Origin: Borreliella burgdorferi B31
GTDB lineage: Bacteria; Spirochaetota; Spirochaetia; Borreliales; Borreliaceae
Length of the DNA stretch: 52,971 nucleotides
Assembly (NCBI RefSeq): GCF_000008685.2
Contig: NC_000956.1
Span: 1 to 52,971 of the forward strand
Direction: 5' to 3'
Below the pieces are notes generated by a model. It had not been told where the DNA came from, did no database searches, and worked only from the letters and a program-made list of their open reading frames with translations. Shown piece by piece: positions 25,890-33,872 of the stretch (position 1 is the stretch's first letter; each line of letters opens with the position of its first letter). Both the position numbers and the translations under genes were made by a program.

Positions 25890-26426
25890 ATGAATAGTTT
25901 GACTTACAGAACATACAATATAGAAAGTATAAAAAATGAGTTTTTAAAGATAGGATTTAGTGAAGAGGCAATAGATTTTGTTTTTCTGCATAATGATAAT
26001 TACAACTTTGAATTTTTAAAAGAAAAATTGATTAATGTAGAAAAGAATTTACAAAAGGATATATCTAATTTAGACATTAAGATTGATACTGTAGAAAAGA
26101 ATTTAAACACTAAAATAGACAATGTAGAAAAGAATTTAAACACTAAAATAGACAATGTAGAAAAGAATTTAAATCTAAAAATAGATAATTTAGACTCTAA
26201 AATAGATACTGTAGAAAAGAATTTAAACACTAAAATAGACAATGTTGAAAAGAATTTAAACCTAAAAATGGATGGCTTGAATATCAAAATAGACAATGTA
26301 GAAAAGAGTTTAAATCAAAAACTTAGCATGGGTAACAGACTAGTACATTTTATGATAATAACAGCAGCAATTCTAGGGCCAATTTTGAATGCCCTATTTA
26401 TGAAATATTTACAAGGTGGCAAATAA
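25890..26426 (+). CDS. bdrV: Bdr repeat protein, second copy
   Basis: 178 residues. N-terminal domain of about 45 residues, then seven KID-VEKNL-type units (the last VEKSL), and a C-terminal membrane helix (HFMIITAAILGPILNALFM). The N- and C-terminal parts differ from those of the first Bdr, so the two belong to different subfamilies joined by the same repeats. Directly after PF49, probably in the partition transcript. I believe this is BdrV. Confidence 0.85.
   Translation: MNSLTYRTYNIESIKNEFLKIGFSEEAIDFVFLHNDNYNFEFLKEKLINVEKNLQKDISNLDIKIDTVEKNLNTKIDNVEKNLNTKIDNVEKNLNLKIDNLDSKIDTVEKNLNTKIDNVEKNLNLKMDGLNIKIDNVEKSLNQKLSMGNRLVHFMIITAAILGPILNALFMKYLQGGK
26038..26310 (+). repeat. Tandem 33-bp repeats inside the second bdr
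   Basis: Repeats coding KIDNVEKNLNT-type peptides, several units near-identical in DNA to those at 20233-20640. Direct repeats 6 kb apart on one molecule could recombine and delete mlp, ERF and the partition genes. Confidence 0.85.
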
Positions 26427-26920
26427 TAATGTATTGTAAAATTTGATTTTTTAAAATGGTACATTATAATATTGATAAAGAGTATTATCAATTAACACTT
26501 AATTTTTGCTTTTTCATAAATTAGAACTTATTTGAATTTTTTAACAAGAGAATTTAAATAGGTTCTTTTATTTTAACAAATACAAATTGATTTTAATTCT
26601 AAATTAGAATATATTCAATTATTGAAAAGCTTATTTAAATTATTTTAATAAGCAAATTTGATTAAACCCTAACTTTATTAAAATAATTTATGTAAAAAGT
26701 TGTCAAAAATAGTTTTTGTTATACATATATATATGTATGTAAATAGCTAAAAAAGTTTATTGCTATCAAAACAATCCAATCAAGTTGGGTTTAGCTAAGT
26801 TCTTAGATAAGAGAATTTAAATAAACCCAACTATTTTTTTGTAAAATTTTTTGTAAAAAAGCCTGACAAAAATAGTTTTTGCTATATACTTATATTTTTT
26901 ACTATAAAAGGAGTAAAAAG
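26427..26920 (+). promoter_or_regulatory. Exonuclease upstream region with two operator-like palindromes
   Basis: 494 bases without a gene. CAAAAATAGTTTTTG occurs at 26704-26718 (after TTGTCA) and at 26867-26881, where CTGACA and TATACT (26885-26890) make a promoter with a 16-base spacer. Between them is a hairpin GTTGGGTTTAGCTAA...TAAACCCAAC (about 26785-26832), parallel to the one upstream of the ERF gene. AAAGGAG precedes ATG 26921. Confidence 0.65.
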
Positions 26921-28246
26921 ATGGAAAATCTTTCAAACAATAATAATCCACAAGAAAATATTCAAGGAGAGCTCAAAATGATAAGTATTAATCAACAAAG
27001 TTTTACTGGTTGTGAAATATTTGAGGAAAAATCTTCTCCCATTAAAGAAAAAAGTAAATTAAGTAAGATAGGTAAGAAATTACCAGGAATAAGTAGTCAA
27101 GAATGTTTTAGATTTAATCGCAATATTGATTTTAGTGTGCAAAGAAACAAGTTAGATAAATACGGCGCTAGTGAAGTAGGCAATATTCTTGTTGGAGGTG
27201 CTGGGCTGAAAGATTTAATGATAAACAGAGTGCTTAAATATTTTAATATGAGTCTACCTTTTGAAGAGAATTTATATATGCTCAAGGGCAAAGAGTTAGA
27301 GAATTTAGGATTTAGAGAGTTTGTTAAAGCATACGGTGATAATATTGATATTTTATATAAAAATAAATATGCCAACGGTGTTGATAAGTATAATTATTTC
27401 AAAAAAATGGGCAGTTCAGAAACTTTAGTGGGCTCAACAATTGATGGCTGGTTTATCAATAATAATGGCGATTTAGAACTATTAGAGATTAAAAGTAGCG
27501 ACTCTAATTATATGAGTAGTGCTATTGCTGAGTACAATAAAAATGGCAATTTTTTAAGCAGTAAATATTTTTTCAAATATTATATACAAGCACAAATGCA
27601 GCTAGCATGCACTGGGCTTGAGTATTGTAATTTGTTCTTTTTAATAGATGCTGCACCAATTAACTGTAAGATTAAAAGAGATGAGGCCTTAATATCAAAA
27701 GTGTTTGAATTTGTTAATAAATGTGAATTAGAAATTATAAATTTGAAAAAAGATATTTATAGTAACTATAGAGAGGAATACTTAATGGCACATAATTTTA
27801 ACGAGGATACGTTTATAAAACTTGTTGAAGATTTAGTAGAAAGGAGTGATTTTTATAGTTCTGAAGTTGAGTTTGATTGGGTAAGAGAATTTATAGAATA
27901 TGTTGATTGTGCAGACCTTGAAATTAAGGATAATCAATCTGCTGAAAATCTTGCGTATGATTTAATGGAGATTGATAGTCTACAAAAAGAATTAAATAGA
28001 ATCCAAAACGAAAATAAAAAAAAAGAAAAGCCCATTAAAGATAGGTTGAAGATGCTAATTTACAATATTACGAATACATATCCACTAATTGAGCAGTTAA
28101 ATTATAAATTTGGAGAGTTTGTGTTTACTCTTGACCCTAAGAAAAGGGCAATATCAGATAGATTAAAGGGACTACTACCAACAAGTGGTACAGTATTTTT
28201 CCCTAGTAATATAGCATTTGCAAATAGTGTTAGTGTCCCCATGTGA
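26921..28246 (+). CDS. YqaJ-type phage exonuclease (DUF244, BppA-like)
   Basis: 441 residues from ATG 26921. Motifs of the lambda-exonuclease/YqaJ fold: GSTIDGWFI (Asp 175), ELLEIKSS (Glu 189, Lys 191, the E-x-K metal/catalytic pair) and YYIQAQMQLACTG (220-232), followed by a helical C-terminus. The likely job is resecting double-stranded DNA to feed the ERF annealase. The first nine residues equal those of ERF. From memory, cp32 copies are called BppA. It is under a palindrome-bearing promoter. Confidence 0.78.
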   Translation: MENLSNNNNPQENIQGELKMISINQQSFTGCEIFEEKSSPIKEKSKLSKIGKKLPGISSQECFRFNRNIDFSVQRNKLDKYGASEVGNILVGGAGLKDLMINRVLKYFNMSLPFEENLYMLKGKELENLGFREFVKAYGDNIDILYKNKYANGVDKYNYFKKMGSSETLVGSTIDGWFINNNGDLELLEIKSSDSNYMSSAIAEYNKNGNFLSSKYFFKYYIQAQMQLACTGLEYCNLFFLIDAAPINCKIKRDEALISKVFEFVNKCELEIINLKKDIYSNYREEYLMAHNFNEDTFIKLVEDLVERSDFYSSEVEFDWVREFIEYVDCADLEIKDNQSAENLAYDLMEIDSLQKELNRIQNENKKKEKPIKDRLKMLIYNITNTYPLIEQLNYKFGEFVFTLDPKKRAISDRLKGLLPTSGTVFFPSNIAFANSVSVPM

Positions 28247-28298
28247 ATGGGTGCACTAAAAAATTAAAAAAATAAATTTAATATAGGAGGATTAATTA

Positions 28299-28724
28299 AT
28301 GCTTATTAATAAAATAAAACAAGACAATAGAACTTTAAGACTGGAGATACAAAAATGGGGTTGTTACTTTTTGTGTCTACATTATTATACAAGTCTATTT
28401 AAGAAACGTGAATTTAGTGCGTATGAGATAAATGCAGCGTATTATAGATTTATAGGACTTGGATATATTAAGAGCAATTGTTTTATTATAAATCTATGTA
28501 TGATACTTAATTATTACGGAATTAGAAGTAGCGTGAGATATGAATCTTTAAATTATTTAGGTGCAGCCAATGAATTTGAAATAAGTGAAGTTAAAATCGA
28601 TAAGGTTAATGGATATCACTTTATAGCAACAAAAAATAAAGAAATATTATATGATTCACTTGACTTAAAGCCACGTGGAAAAATATTTAAAGTAACTTCA
28701 AAGCGTATATTTAAACTGAAATAG
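28299..28724 (+). CDS. DUF261 protein with papain-like Cys/His/Asp pattern (BppB-like)
   Basis: 141 residues, AGGAGG-type ribosome binding site upstream. Q18, W20, G21 and C22 (IQKWGCYFLC), then H107 (NGYHFIATK), then D119 (ILYDSLD), resemble the Gln-Cys-His-Asp arrangement of small papain-fold peptidases (C39 or NlpC/P60-like). The family is annotated only as DUF261. A peptidase in this place could be a phage lysin or a processing protease; this is my inference. Co-directional with the exonuclease, 52 bases downstream, and convergent with the recombinase. Confidence 0.6.
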   Translation: MLINKIKQDNRTLRLEIQKWGCYFLCLHYYTSLFKKREFSAYEINAAYYRFIGLGYIKSNCFIINLCMILNYYGIRSSVRYESLNYLGAANEFEISEVKIDKVNGYHFIATKNKEILYDSLDLKPRGKIFKVTSKRIFKLK

Positions 28725-28729
28725 TTTTA

Positions 28730-29506
28730 CTAAAGTTTAAGGCACTTTTTAGCACATTCATAAGCTTGAATTTTATTAGCAGAAGATAGGCCGTAGATAT
28801 TATCAATTTCATTGGTTGAAGAATATTTCATAAGTTCTTTAATTTGAAAAGAATTGTAGCCGTTGGATTTCAAATTTGAAATAAATAAATTTCGACATAG
28901 ATGGAGAGATTTATTTACACGAAACCCTGACTTTTTGAGAAGATTTTTGAATTTATTAGAAATATGGATAATGCTAATTTGGTTGTCTTTAAACTTATGT
29001 TTGGATTTTTGAAAAAAATAAGTACGTCTTGTATCAAGATTTTTCTCATTAAAATGATTTTTGTGTGCTGTTTGGATAGCCTCGAACTCTTCTGAGTTGA
29101 TAACAATTTCTCTAATACAAGTTACATTTCTTTTTTTTGCCACATTTACTTTTATGTTGTATAAAGTTTTTCCATTTTTGCTTAAAAAAGTTGAAATATC
29201 TTGCATTTTTACTTTTTGCAGTTCGGTGCCCCTGCAGCCACTTATTGCGAGTAAATGTAAAAACCAACCAGATATTGGATCAGCTTGTTTAAGAGTTTTG
29301 ATGCATTTTTCAATTAGTTTGCCAATTTTTGGGGTCAAATAAAATTTAGGAGTTGGCTTTGAAGCTTTTTTAGTAGGCTTAGAAGAAATTTTTAGTGAAT
29401 TTTTAAGAATTTTGTTTTCATTTATTAGTTTTTGATGATCTTGTAATAATTTAAGCATAAAATCTATGTTGAAATTATTTAAATTAAGATAATTATTCAT
29501 GTCCAT
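28730..29506 (-). CDS. Tyrosine recombinase/phage integrase-like protein (BppC-like)
   Basis: 258 residues. The catalytic set of tyrosine recombinases can be traced: R92 in AISGCRGTELQKV, K124 or K125, H202 and R205 in SLHLCRNLF, and Y238 in NEIDNIYGLSS. The second His/Trp position is a lysine (K227, ELMKYSS), which is unusual. The N-terminal 60 residues are Asn/Lys-rich and could bind DNA. It lies next to erp. Whether it made this integration is doubtful, since the junctions are far away inside a head gene. GGAGGGGA lies upstream of ATG 29506. Confidence 0.72.
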   Translation of the reverse strand: MDMNNYLNLNNFNIDFMLKLLQDHQKLINENKILKNSLKISSKPTKKASKPTPKFYLTPKIGKLIEKCIKTLKQADPISGWFLHLLAISGCRGTELQKVKMQDISTFLSKNGKTLYNIKVNVAKKRNVTCIREIVINSEEFEAIQTAHKNHFNEKNLDTRRTYFFQKSKHKFKDNQISIIHISNKFKNLLKKSGFRVNKSLHLCRNLFISNLKSNGYNSFQIKELMKYSSTNEIDNIYGLSSANKIQAYECAKKCLKL

Positions 29507-29936
29507 AAAATCCCCTCCTTATAAGTGTTACTTTTAAATTAAGTAAAAGTAATAAAAATTGATTAAAAATGTAATTTATATTTTACCAAAAACAAAAAAA
29601 TTTAGTCAAATTGTGTGGCTTCTCATTGCATGCAAAATTTGGATTGTAGGATAGCTGTGATAAACAGAAGAGGCAATTTTTAAGGGGTGCACTTAAGAAA
29701 GATACTATACTTTAAGTGATATATAGCAAAGACTTTGAAATTTAAGTTGTATGTGTTTTGTAGTCTTTTATAATGAGCAGGCCATTTGCAATGGAGAGAT
29801 TTTAGGGAGTTGATTAAAATTATATTTGCGTTTTGTTAATATGTAATAGCTGAATGTAACAAAATTATATATTTAAATCTTTGAAAAATTGTAATTGTTT
29901 GGGGTTGTGGTAAACTTAAGGCTTATGGAGTGGATT
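29507..29936. promoter_or_regulatory. Divergent recombinase/erp regulatory region
   Basis: 430 bases. The part before erpX resembles the conserved upstream region of erp/ospEF genes (TATATTTAAATCTTTGAAAA, 29869-29888). GTAAC at 29856-29860 matches the GTnAC half of the EbfC site. Erp genes are controlled by BpaB, EbfC and BpuR; I infer that the same applies here. GGAG lies 10 bases before ATG 29937. Confidence 0.5.
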
Positions 29937-30974
29937 ATGAATAAAAAAATGAAAATATTTATTATTTGTGCTGTATTTGTGCTGATAAGTTCTTGCAAGA
30001 TTGATGCAACTGGTAAAGATGCAACTGGTAAAGATGCAACTGGTAAAGATGCAACTGGTAAAGATGCAACTGGTAAAAATGCAGAACAAAATATAAAAGG
30101 GAAAGTTCAAGGATTTTTAGAAAAGATTTTAGATCCAGTAAAGGATAAAATTGCTTCAAATGGTCCAATAGCAGATGAATTGGCAAAAAAATTACAAGAA
30201 GAAGAAAAGGTAAATAACGGGGAAGAAGAAAATGATAAAGCTGTCTTTTTAGGAGAAGAATCAAAAGAGGATGAAGAAGAAAATGAGCAAGCTGTTAATT
30301 TAGAAGAAAAAAATGCGGAAGAGGATAAGAAAGTTGTTAATTTAGAAGAGAAAGAATTAGAAGTTAAAAAAGAGACTGAAGAAGATGAAGATAAAGAAGA
30401 AATAGAGAAACAAAAACAAGAAGTGGAAAAAGCACAAGAAAGAAAACAACGACAAGAAGAAAAGAAACGAAAAAAACAAGAACAGCAAGAAGAAAAGAAA
30501 CGAAAACGACAAGAACAAAGAAAAGAAAGGAGAGCTAAAAACAAAATTAAAAAACTTGCGGATAAAATAGATGAGATAAGTTGGAATATTGATGGTATAG
30601 AAAGTCAAACAAGTGTAAAACCGAAAGCAGTTATAGATAAAATTACGGGGCCTGTATATGATTATTTTACCGATGACAACAAAAAAGCTATATATAAAAC
30701 ATGGGGAGATTTAGAAGATGAAGAAGGCGAAGGATTGGGAAAATTATTGAAAGAATTGAGTGATACTAGAGATGAGTTAAGAACCAAATTAAATAAAGAT
30801 AATAAAAAATATTATGCCCATGAAAATGAGCCTCCTCTAAAAGAAAATGTAGATGTCAGCGAAATTAAAGAAGATTTAGAAAAAGTAAAATCAGGATTAG
30901 AAAAGGTTAAAGAATATCTTAAAGACAATTCTAAATTTGAAGAAATTAAAGGATACATCAGTTACAGTCAGTAA
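29937..30974 (+). CDS. erpX: ErpX surface lipoprotein
   Basis: 345 residues from ATG 29937 (GGAG upstream; the frame extends to 29895 without need). Signal peptide with lipobox LISSC, then five DATGK units, a very acidic region (residues 75-160), a strongly basic Arg/Lys/Gln coiled stretch (RKQRQEEKKRKKQEQQEEKK, about 180-200), and a helical C-terminal domain. Erp proteins are outer-surface lipoproteins of cp32 elements; ErpX is the lp56 member and differs from OspE and OspF types. The alternating charge blocks suggest binding of host molecules, but I know no partner with certainty. Confidence 0.92.
   Translation: MNKKMKIFIICAVFVLISSCKIDATGKDATGKDATGKDATGKDATGKNAEQNIKGKVQGFLEKILDPVKDKIASNGPIADELAKKLQEEEKVNNGEEENDKAVFLGEESKEDEEENEQAVNLEEKNAEEDKKVVNLEEKELEVKKETEEDEDKEEIEKQKQEVEKAQERKQRQEEKKRKKQEQQEEKKRKRQEQRKERRAKNKIKKLADKIDEISWNIDGIESQTSVKPKAVIDKITGPVYDYFTDDNKKAIYKTWGDLEDEEGEGLGKLLKELSDTRDELRTKLNKDNKKYYAHENEPPLKENVDVSEIKEDLEKVKSGLEKVKEYLKDNSKFEEIKGYISYSQ
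30003..30077 (+). repeat. Five perfect 15-bp tandem repeats in erpX
   Basis: GATGCAACTGGTAAA repeated five times without interruption, coding DATGK x5 just after the lipidated cysteine. Length is a multiple of three, so copy-number change would only alter the tether length. Confidence 0.95.
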
Positions 30975-31019
30975 TTATATTGGATGCTTTTAGATGTAAC
31001 TAAATTTTACGTACACAAA

Positions 31020-31059
31020 ATAACAGCTAGTAGAAAAGTTCACTGGCTGTTATTTTTTT
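31020..31059 (+). terminator. Terminator after erpX
   Basis: ATAACAGC and GCTGTTAT, with a further AGT/ACT pairing, form a stem around AGAAAAGTTC, followed by TTTTTTT. Confidence 0.75.
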
Positions 31060-31116
31060 GTAGATTTCATTGTTATGAATATAGAAATGTTTTCTATCAA
31101 AACTTTCATTTAAAAA

Positions 31117-31710
31117 GTGCAAAAACTATTGCTAAAAATGTTGTTTATTTATATACTCTCTAGAGCTATGACGTATACAAATGAGATTTCAGATTTTGAT
31201 GATAATTTATATAAGAAAACAAAAAAAGAAATAGATAAACTTATAAACAAGCTCTATTTAACTAGCCAAATAACTCTAAAGCAAAAAAGACAAATATACA
31301 GTGCTGTTGAAAGAATGCAAAAATACGTAATAAAAACCGGAAAAAGTGTTCTTTTAGAATCGGAAAAAGAATTTGTTAAAGACACTTTGAAAAGAAAAAA
31401 TCTAATAAAAAAATTTAAAAGTTTTAAAGTTGATTTTAGCTACAAGGAAAGAATGCTAGAAAAATGTTTAGAAAGATTAGGAGAAGATAAATCCATCGAA
31501 TTTTTGATTTTTGTTTATCAAATTCTTAATGGGATAAGAGAAAAAGTATTAGAATTAGACTTTCAAATAGATGCGATTGAAGAATTTAGAGATATTTTAT
31601 TTTTGAGTATACACTATTATGATAAAAGACTTTTCACAAGTAAAAATCTTATGAATGAAATGAAAGATTTTTCCGAAAAAGTAGAATTATTTTATAGTAA
31701 TATGCAATAA
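31117..31710 (+). CDS. Conserved Borrelia protein downstream of erp, unknown function
   Basis: Up to 197 residues from GTG 31117; ATG 31138 or 31168 are alternatives and none has a good ribosome binding site. The N-terminus (LLLKMLFIYILSRAMT) may be a signal peptide or membrane anchor. The rest is entirely helical and Lys/Glu-rich, with KKEIDKLINKLYLTSQITLKQ and DKSIEFLIFVYQILNGIREK. I do not recognise a domain. It lies between erpX and the terminase genes, in the variable part of cp32 plasmids. Confidence 0.65.
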   Translation: MQKLLLKMLFIYILSRAMTYTNEISDFDDNLYKKTKKEIDKLINKLYLTSQITLKQKRQIYSAVERMQKYVIKTGKSVLLESEKEFVKDTLKRKNLIKKFKSFKVDFSYKERMLEKCLERLGEDKSIEFLIFVYQILNGIREKVLELDFQIDAIEEFRDILFLSIHYYDKRLFTSKNLMNEMKDFSEKVELFYSNMQ

Positions 31711-31716
31711 ATTAAT

Positions 31717-31760
31717 GAACTACTATTTCTAAATCAAAAATTATAGAAATAGCAGCGAAC
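31717..31760. repeat. Hairpin (copy 2 of 3, inverted relative to copy 1)
   Basis: GAACTACTATTTCTA ... TAGAAATAGCAGCGAAC. Its reverse complement is almost the same as 620-661. It sits between the unknown gene and the terminase operon. Confidence 0.7.
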
Positions 31761-31891
31761 TAAATCAATAAAGGCCAACAAATATTCCCCGCTAAATATC
31801 AAGAAGTTATCAGTTAATGTTAACAATTAATAAATTGCTTTACTACTTAGAGTAACAATTTGTTAATTTTGTTATTTTAGGAGAAATTGTT

Positions 31892-32458
31892 TTGAAAAAA
31901 GTTAAAAGGCCTTTTGATGATTATGTTGTGTATTTTAGAGAAGGATCGTTAAATGATAGAGAAATAGCGAAAAAATTAGGAGTTTCTAAAGTAAATGTGT
32001 GGAGAATGAGACAAAAGTGGGAAAGTGGAGAAAGTATTGTTAACCAGGACGCTAGAGTAACAATTAGTGAAGATACTTTAGAACACCTTTTATCGCAAAC
32101 CTTTAGATCAGAAGTTAACGCTAGGAAAGTTATAAGTGAATTAGATATAGAGTGTGCTAATTTAAAATTAGGATTTATACGTGCATTTAAGCAATATTCT
32201 AGTGTTGAACTTACTGGTATGCGAACTAAAATAGAAAATTTAAGAGCTGAAATTGACGCTTTAAATAAAGCAAGTAGTAAAAAAAACAAGCAATTTGTTA
32301 ATGGAGAAATTAATTCTTTAAAAAGCGAGCTTGATGAATATATAAAGGAGTGTTCAACAAGAGAAATGGAGCTTTACTATGAATGTATGAAAAAACTTAC
32401 AACTGCTAATGAGGCTGAAAGCAAAAGCAACTACAAAAATAGCAAAGGGCACAAGTGA
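31892..32458 (+). CDS. Small terminase subunit candidate (DUF603)
   Basis: 188 residues from TTG 31892 with AGGAGA (31879-31884). Residues 18-45 form a helix-turn-helix (SLNDREIAKKLGVSKVNVWR), followed by coiled-coil helices (MRTKIENLRAEIDALNKASS), the layout of small terminase subunits that recognise the packaging site and form rings. Overlaps the large subunit gene by four bases (GTGA), which supports this role. Confidence 0.75.
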   Translation: MKKVKRPFDDYVVYFREGSLNDREIAKKLGVSKVNVWRMRQKWESGESIVNQDARVTISEDTLEHLLSQTFRSEVNARKVISELDIECANLKLGFIRAFKQYSSVELTGMRTKIENLRAEIDALNKASSKKNKQFVNGEINSLKSELDEYIKECSTREMELYYECMKKLTTANEAESKSNYKNSKGHK

Positions 32459-33807
32459 ACTTATATCAAACAAAACTTTTTACAATACTACAAAAGGAAT
32501 ACAAAAATAAATATGGAGTTGATATATCACAATTTGTAAAGCTAACAAATTCTTCAATTAATTTTGATAAGTTTGAAGAAGAGCAGCTAACTTTAAAACA
32601 AAAAAATGTGATAAAAAGCATTAAAAAGAATAATGAAAAAAAGATTATACTCAGCGGCGGCATAGCTAGCGGCAAAACGTATCTTGCATGTTATCTTTTT
32701 ATAAAAAGTTTAATTGAAAATAAAAAGCTATATTCTAGCGATACGAATAATTTCATTATAGGGAATTCACAACGCTCAGTTGAAGTTAATGTTTTGGGGC
32801 AATTTGAAAAGCTATGCAAACTGCTTAAAATTCCTTATATTCCAAGACATACAAATAATTCATATATTCTGATTGATTCACTGCGAATTAATCTACATGG
32901 TGGAGATAAGGCAAGTGATTTTGAAAGATTTAGGGGAAGTAATTCAGCACTTATTTTTGTTAATGAGGCTACAACTTTACACAAGCAAACTTTAGAGGAA
33001 GTCTTAAAAAGATTAAGATGCGGGCAAGAAACTATTATTTTTGATACTAATCCTGATCATCCAGAACACTATTTTAAAACCGATTATATTGATAATATAG
33101 CGACCTTTAAGACATATAATTTTACAACTTATGATAATGTTCTACTTAGTAAAGGATTTATCGAAACACAAGAAAAGCTCTATAAAGATATACCATCATA
33201 TAAAGCAAGAGTTTTGCTAGGGGAGTGGATAGCAAGCACCGATTCAATTTTTACACAAATAAATATTACTAATGATTATGTATTTACTAGCCCGATAGCA
33301 TATTTAGACCCAGCATTTAGTGTTGGCGGGGATAACACTGCATTATGTGTTATGGAGCGGGTTGATGATAAGTATTATGCTTTTGTATTTCAAGACCAAC
33401 GACCAGCCAATGACCCGTATATTATGAATATGGTTAAGACCGTTTTAGAAAATTTTAATGTACATACATTTTATTTAGAAGATAGAGACAATACAAAAGG
33501 TGCTGGTGGATTGACCCGCGAATACATCTTGCTAAGAAATAATATGGGTCAATATTTTAGAATTGTTCCAGTTAAGCCAAAGTCTAATAAATTTAGCAGA
33601 ATAACAGCGTTAATTACGCCGTTTATTTATAAGAAACTGTACATTACGAAGTACAGCAGTTCTTCTGTATTTAATGATATTTATTCGTATAAAGGAGATA
33701 ACAAAACCCATGATGATGCTCTTGATGCAATATCTGCAGCATATTTGATGTTGTCTTTAGGGTATAGAGAGAGAAGTGTTCACTTTGGCAATCAAAGATT
33801 TTTGTAA
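32455..33807 (+). CDS. Large terminase subunit
   Basis: 450 residues from GTG 32455. ATPase: Walker A SGGIASGKT (67-75) and Walker B LIFVNEAT (166-173). RNase H-like nuclease: AYLDPAFSVGGDNTA (Asp 285), TFYLEDRD (about 339-345) and THDDALDA (Asp 420/421). This is the DNA packaging motor and headful-type nuclease. All key residues are present, so this gene looks functional even though the downstream portal gene is broken. Confidence 0.93.
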   Translation: MNLYQTKLFTILQKEYKNKYGVDISQFVKLTNSSINFDKFEEEQLTLKQKNVIKSIKKNNEKKIILSGGIASGKTYLACYLFIKSLIENKKLYSSDTNNFIIGNSQRSVEVNVLGQFEKLCKLLKIPYIPRHTNNSYILIDSLRINLHGGDKASDFERFRGSNSALIFVNEATTLHKQTLEEVLKRLRCGQETIIFDTNPDHPEHYFKTDYIDNIATFKTYNFTTYDNVLLSKGFIETQEKLYKDIPSYKARVLLGEWIASTDSIFTQINITNDYVFTSPIAYLDPAFSVGGDNTALCVMERVDDKYYAFVFQDQRPANDPYIMNMVKTVLENFNVHTFYLEDRDNTKGAGGLTREYILLRNNMGQYFRIVPVKPKSNKFSRITALITPFIYKKLYITKYSSSSVFNDIYSYKGDNKTHDDALDAISAAYLMLSLGYRERSVHFGNQRFL

Positions 33808-33813
33808 ATTTTA

Positions 33814-33842
33814 TTGACAAAAATAATAGTTTTTGCTATCAT
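33814..33842 (+). promoter_or_regulatory. Late promoter with operator-like palindrome before the portal gene
   Basis: TTGACA (33814-33819) and TATCAT (33837-33842) with an exact 17-base spacer. CAAAAATAATAGTTTTTG (33818-33835) fills the spacer, a variant of the shared inverted repeat with a six-base centre. Confidence 0.75.
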
Positions 33843-33872
33843 ACATCTAATTTAATAAAGAGAAGTAAAACG

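Noticed and set aside
30107..30608. Minus-strand open frames rich in Ser/Phe/Cys
   Set aside because: Antisense of the charged region of erpX; composition is a by-product of Glu/Lys codons.
31892..32458. Helix-turn-helix protein as the phage repressor for the shared palindrome
   Set aside because: It overlaps the large terminase gene and has the coiled-coil layout of a small terminase subunit, so packaging is the better reading.
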